From contig NZ_BPQQ01000042.1 of the NCBI RefSeq assembly GCF_022179325.1, positions 61,748 to 125,747 on the forward strand: a stretch of 64,000 nt of DNA. Direction: 5' to 3'. Origin of the DNA: Methylobacterium isbiliense (GTDB taxonomy: Bacteria; Pseudomonadota; Alphaproteobacteria; Rhizobiales; Beijerinckiaceae). Made by a program: the position numbers and the translations under genes. The notes beneath the pieces were generated by a model. It did not search any database and had not been told where the DNA came from. It saw nothing but the letters and a program-made list of their open reading frames with translations. Shown here in pieces: positions 61,095 through 64,000 of the stretch. Every line of letters begins with the position of its first letter. The first letter of the stretch is position 1.

Positions 61095-62024
61095 TCACGC
61101 CCCGCGCAGCAGGTGCAGGCTGAACGTTCCGGCCTCGTCCACCCACACGGCCTCCGGCGTCCAGCCGGCGCGGCGCGCGATGTCCTGAAAGGCGGAGGGC
61201 TCGTACTTGAACGAGTTGTCGGTGTGGAGGCTCTCGCCCGCCGCGAGGTGGAAGGTCCGGTCGCCGAGCCGGCAGGCGGTGTCGCGCGTGGCGACGAGAT
61301 GGGCCTCGACGCGGAAAGGCGCCTCCAGGACCCGGGCCTCGTGCCGGAAGGCGTCGCGATCGAAGCCGGCCGCGAGTTCGCGGTTGGCCCGCGTCAGGAG
61401 GTTGAGGTGGAGCGCGGCCATCAGCCCGTCGCAGCCGCCATAGGCGCGGGCGAGCCGCGCCGGGTCGCGGGTCGGGTCGACGCCGATCAGGAAGCGGCTC
61501 GGCCCCAGGGTGTCGCGCACCCGCCGCATGAAGGCCACCGCCTGATCCGGCGCGAAGTTGCTGATGCTCGTGCCCGGAAAGAAGCCGAGGACCGGCCCGT
61601 CCGCGAGGCCGACCGGCAGCCGGATCGGTTGCGAGTAGTCGGCGTGGACCGGGCGCATGGCGATCGCGGGATAATCCGCGGACAGGCGCCGGATGGCGGC
61701 GACGAGGAAGTCCCAGGAGATGTCGAGGGCGACGTAGCGGGCCGGTGCCTCCAGCACGTCGAGGAGCGCGCGGATCTTGCGGCTCGCACCGCTGCCGTAT
61801 TCCACCACGGTCGCCCCGCGCCCGACGCGGCCGGCGACCTCGGCGGCGACCGCGGGCAGCAGCGCCATCTCGCGATGGGTCGGGTAGTAGTCGGGATGGG
61901 AGCAGATGCGGTCGAACAGCGTCGAGCCGGTCTCGTCCCACAGGTACTTGCCCGGGAGCGCGCGCGGCTGCCCGGACAGGCCGGCGATGGCATCGCGCAG
62001 GAAATCCGCCTCGTCCGCGATCAT
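61095..62024 (-). CDS. L-histidine N-alpha-methyltransferase, EgtD family
   Basis: AdoMet-dependent enzyme of 309 residues; family members convert histidine to trimethylhistidine (hercynine), first step of ergothioneine. Motifs: PDYYPTHREMALL, the AdoMet loop VEYGSGASRKI (about 74-84), FFPGTSISNFAP (148-159, with the conserved Asn) and LHTDNSFKYE (266-275). In well-studied EgtD the last block has TE where here it is TD. No egtB lies next to it. The start overlaps the upstream methyltransferase stop (ATGA 62021-62024). Either a real hercynine enzyme or a paralogue with another substrate; hence no gene symbol. Confidence 0.88.
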   Translation of the reverse strand: MIADEADFLRDAIAGLSGQPRALPGKYLWDETGSTLFDRICSHPDYYPTHREMALLPAVAAEVAGRVGRGATVVEYGSGASRKIRALLDVLEAPARYVALDISWDFLVAAIRRLSADYPAIAMRPVHADYSQPIRLPVGLADGPVLGFFPGTSISNFAPDQAVAFMRRVRDTLGPSRFLIGVDPTRDPARLARAYGGCDGLMAALHLNLLTRANRELAAGFDRDAFRHEARVLEAPFRVEAHLVATRDTACRLGDRTFHLAAGESLHTDNSFKYEPSAFQDIARRAGWTPEAVWVDEAGTFSLHLLRGA

Positions 62025-62983
62025 CGGGCATCCCCGCTCGGCCCCGGGCGCGTCGCTTCGAGCACCACGAGGGCGATGCGCTCGACCTCCGCATAGGCCG
62101 GCCCGTCGAGTTCCTCGCCATAGGCGTCGGGATCGACCTCCCGGTACGACCAGTCGAGCCCGGCCCGCCGGCAGCGCTCGCCCGCCTCCCGCCGGAAGCC
62201 GTCCGCGCCCTCGACGATCGCGGCCCCGGTGAACAGGACCAGCGTGCCGCCCGGCGCGAGGCGGTCCGCCGCGGCCTCGATCACCGCCAGGGACAGGCCC
62301 GCCCCATGCCGGCCGCCCCCGTCCCGATAGGCGCGCTTGGCGGCATCGATCATGAACGGCGGGTTCGAGACGATGAGGTCGAACGGCCCCTCGACATCCG
62401 CGAGGAGGTCGCTGCGGCAGGGGTGGACGCGCACGCCCGCCAGCCGCGCATTGAGGGCGGCGGCGCGCAACGCCTTGTCGTTGACGTCGACGAGGAGGAC
62501 TTCGGCCTCCGGCGCGCGCTTGGCGATCGCGATGCCGGCCGCGCCCGAACCGCAGCCGATGTCGACGGCCCGGCGCACCGGCCCGGGGCGGGCCGCCAGA
62601 TGCGCGACCACCGCCTGCACGAACCGCATCGTGTCCGGGCCGAAGAACACCGCGTCGGCATCGAGCGGCGGATAGGCCGAATGCAGGAAGACCTCGCCGT
62701 CGAGGCTCGACAGGCGGAGGGTCGGCCGGAAGCCGTCGCCCTCCGGCACGGCCGCGCCCGCCCGGCGCATCGGATCGAGGAGGGCGGGCGGCAGCAGATC
62801 CGCGCGAAACGGCCTGCTCCAGCCGAACACGTCGCGCAGCGAGCGCGCGACGGCATTCCCGGGCCGCCGGTTCACCCGCGCATGGGTCGCGGGCGTCACC
62901 GTGGTGAAGGCGTAGCCGGATTCGCGGAGGGCGGAGACCAGGGCGAGCACGGCGTCCTCGGCGGCGGGATCATCCGGGATCAT
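62021..62983 (-). CDS. Class I SAM-dependent methyltransferase with NPPF motif, substrate unknown
   Basis: A 320-residue protein. The C-terminal Rossmann domain has motif I VDIGCGSGAAG (140-150) and IVSNPPFMID (about 204-213). NPPF is shared by N-methyltransferases acting on amide or ring nitrogens, such as PrmC and RlmG relatives. The N-terminal 125 residues (DVFGWSRPFR, FFGPDTMRF) are not part of those proteins. Coupled by ATGA overlaps to a YqcI/YcgG gene upstream and an EgtD gene downstream, it may methylate a small molecule rather than protein or RNA. That last reading is inference. Confidence 0.8.
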   Translation of the reverse strand: MIPDDPAAEDAVLALVSALRESGYAFTTVTPATHARVNRRPGNAVARSLRDVFGWSRPFRADLLPPALLDPMRRAGAAVPEGDGFRPTLRLSSLDGEVFLHSAYPPLDADAVFFGPDTMRFVQAVVAHLAARPGPVRRAVDIGCGSGAAGIAIAKRAPEAEVLLVDVNDKALRAAALNARLAGVRVHPCRSDLLADVEGPFDLIVSNPPFMIDAAKRAYRDGGGRHGAGLSLAVIEAAADRLAPGGTLVLFTGAAIVEGADGFRREAGERCRRAGLDWSYREVDPDAYGEELDGPAYAEVERIALVVLEATRPGPSGDAR

Positions 62984-63741
62984 CGGCGGGAATCCCGCTG
63001 GGGCGCCACGAAGGCGCCGCTGCGCAGCGCCCGGGCGACGAGGTCGCCATCCGCAGGGGCGACCGCGCCCTTGCGGTGGAACGGGCAGGTCCAGCCCTCG
63101 TCCACGACCCGGCCGCTGTACTGGCGCGCGGCCGAGACCTGCCCGTGCGAGGCGAGCATCGGGTTCGGCGAGCCGGCCCAGGCGAGGTCCCGGGCCAGGA
63201 TGGTGCGCCGCAGGGTGTCGTAGCGGCCCTCGGCGCGCAGCTGCTCGAATTGCTGGTGCAGGTTGAAGACCAGGGCGGGCGTCGCGAAGCGGCGGGCGGG
63301 CCGGCTGGCGCCCGGATGCAGGCCGACCACGAAGAAGCCCTCGCCGCCGAGACTGAGGGAGAAGTGCGGGTTGCCGGGATCGGACTGGACGCGCGGGTCG
63401 TAGTGCAGGCCCACGCGGCTGTCGTGGTCCGACAAGGCCTGCACGCGCGCCCAGAGATGCGTCTCGAACGCCTCCTCCGGCAGCGGGTCCTCGCCCTCGA
63501 ACACCACCGCGAAGCTCCGGAACAGCGCCGGCTCCTCGCGGTAGCGCGCGATGAAGGCGAGAAGCGCGGGGTAGATCCGGTCGTCGTCGCGATCCGAGGC
63601 GATGTCGCGGGCGACGACGATGCGCAGGCCGCCCCGGCCGAGCGCCGCCTTGGCGCCCACGCACGGGAAGGGCTGCTGCCGGATGAAGTTTCTGAAGCGC
63701 TCGGCCAGGGGATGGCCGGCATCGTCCGAGGGCAGGGGCAT
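62980..63741 (-). CDS. YqcI/YcgG family protein (GntA-type haem-dependent N-hydroxylase family)
   Basis: A 253-residue protein. Family blocks are FRNFIRQQPFPCVGAKAAL (Cys27), VVGLHPGASRPARRFATPA (about 138-155) and a C-terminal CPFHRKG (Cys219, His222). YqcI/YcgG proteins include, to my recollection, GntA of guanitoxin synthesis and other haem enzymes that hydroxylate guanidine nitrogens of arginine-like substrates. No signal peptide. Start is the ATG at 63741 or the GTG two codons upstream at 63747; neither has a strong ribosome-binding site. It leads a three-gene coupled operon with two methyltransferases, which suggests small-molecule synthesis. Confidence 0.8.
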   Translation of the reverse strand: MPLPSDDAGHPLAERFRNFIRQQPFPCVGAKAALGRGGLRIVVARDIASDRDDDRIYPALLAFIARYREEPALFRSFAVVFEGEDPLPEEAFETHLWARVQALSDHDSRVGLHYDPRVQSDPGNPHFSLSLGGEGFFVVGLHPGASRPARRFATPALVFNLHQQFEQLRAEGRYDTLRRTILARDLAWAGSPNPMLASHGQVSAARQYSGRVVDEGWTCPFHRKGAVAPADGDLVARALRSGAFVAPQRDSRR

Positions 63742-63961
63742 GGGCACGCAGGTACGCGACGAAGGGAGGTCCGGCGGCAGCCGGACCGGCGAAGGATGAG
63801 CGCAGCCGAGGGATCATCTTGGCCGCTGAGGCAAAGGCACGCGACCAACTCAAGATAACGGGTCTTGTTCCGGAGGCATCTTCGCCGTGATGCCCCGGCC
63901 CGGTCGCTGGCTTCACCGTTATTGTTCGCCACATCGACCTTTCGGTCAGCCGGAGGATACA

Positions 63962-64000
63962 GTGAATATTGACGCAGATCCCGGCCTGTGGGGCAGGACG
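63962..64000 (+). CDS. Start of a gene truncated by the right window edge
   Basis: A GTG at 63962 is preceded by CCGGAGGATACA, an excellent ribosome-binding site with about 6-nt spacing, and the frame stays open for 13 codons (MNIDADPGLWGRT) to the window end. It is divergent from the YqcI/YcgG gene. Too short for identification. Confidence 0.5.
   Translation, partial: MNIDADPGLWGRT

Overview
The window is 64 kb of very GC-rich DNA with tightly packed genes. Gene content (aerobic CobS/CobT cobaltochelatase, HWE-type kinase, DUF6101 and DUF29 proteins, deiminase-type histidine degradation, polyamine-type and peptide ABC transporters) points to an alphaproteobacterium of the Hyphomicrobiales, most likely Methylobacterium or a close relative. 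That assignment is inference from gene content and base composition. No insertion sequence, phage, CRISPR array or plasmid gene was seen, so this looks like ordinary chromosome. Most long antisense open frames are by-products of high GC and were left out.

Layout. 1-6 kb: the C-terminal part of dnaE, a fused dihydroxyacetone kinase, and a translationally coupled pair (low-molecular-weight phosphatase, fructosamine-type kinase) that fits repair of glycated proteins; then a small YjfB-like protein and tRNA-Thr(GGT). 6-14 kb: a four-gene polyamine-type ABC importer, a BKACE-family enzyme, a glutathione transferase and a gamma-glutamyltransferase that starts behind a ladder of tiny upstream frames. 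14-25 kb: two secreted trypsin-like proteases, DoxX, a PAS/HWE kinase with a degenerate ATP site, SufE, oligopeptidase B, YbdK, RsmE, a small secreted protein, UbiA and a DUF6101 protein. 25-33 kb: cysQ, rpsD, a J-domain/cobS/DUF29/cobT group, bolA, an MFS transporter and a thiolase. 34-40 kb: queE-queD-queC (queuosine precursor), a D-Ala-D-Ala carboxypeptidase with a long basic tail, and a chemoreceptor.

40-47.5 kb is a complete histidine-utilisation locus: hutIHGU on the minus strand and hutFC on the plus strand, divergent around an AT-rich palindrome that resembles a HutC operator. Histidine would go to glutamate, ammonia and formate. 47.6-52 kb: a uracil-DNA-glycosylase-like protein, a YbhN-type membrane protein coupled to a PhoR-like kinase, a secreted HExxH protein, and a secreted His/Arg-rich protein whose predicted mature part has no acidic residue. 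52.5-61 kb: a DUF1007 periplasmic protein divergent from a copper P-type ATPase, then a complete dipeptide-type ABC importer. 61-63.8 kb: three genes joined by ATGA overlaps, a YqcI/YcgG (GntA-type haem N-hydroxylase) protein, a class I methyltransferase and an EgtD-type histidine methyltransferase. This is the best candidate in the window for an undescribed small-molecule pathway. A gene entering from the right edge begins at 63962.
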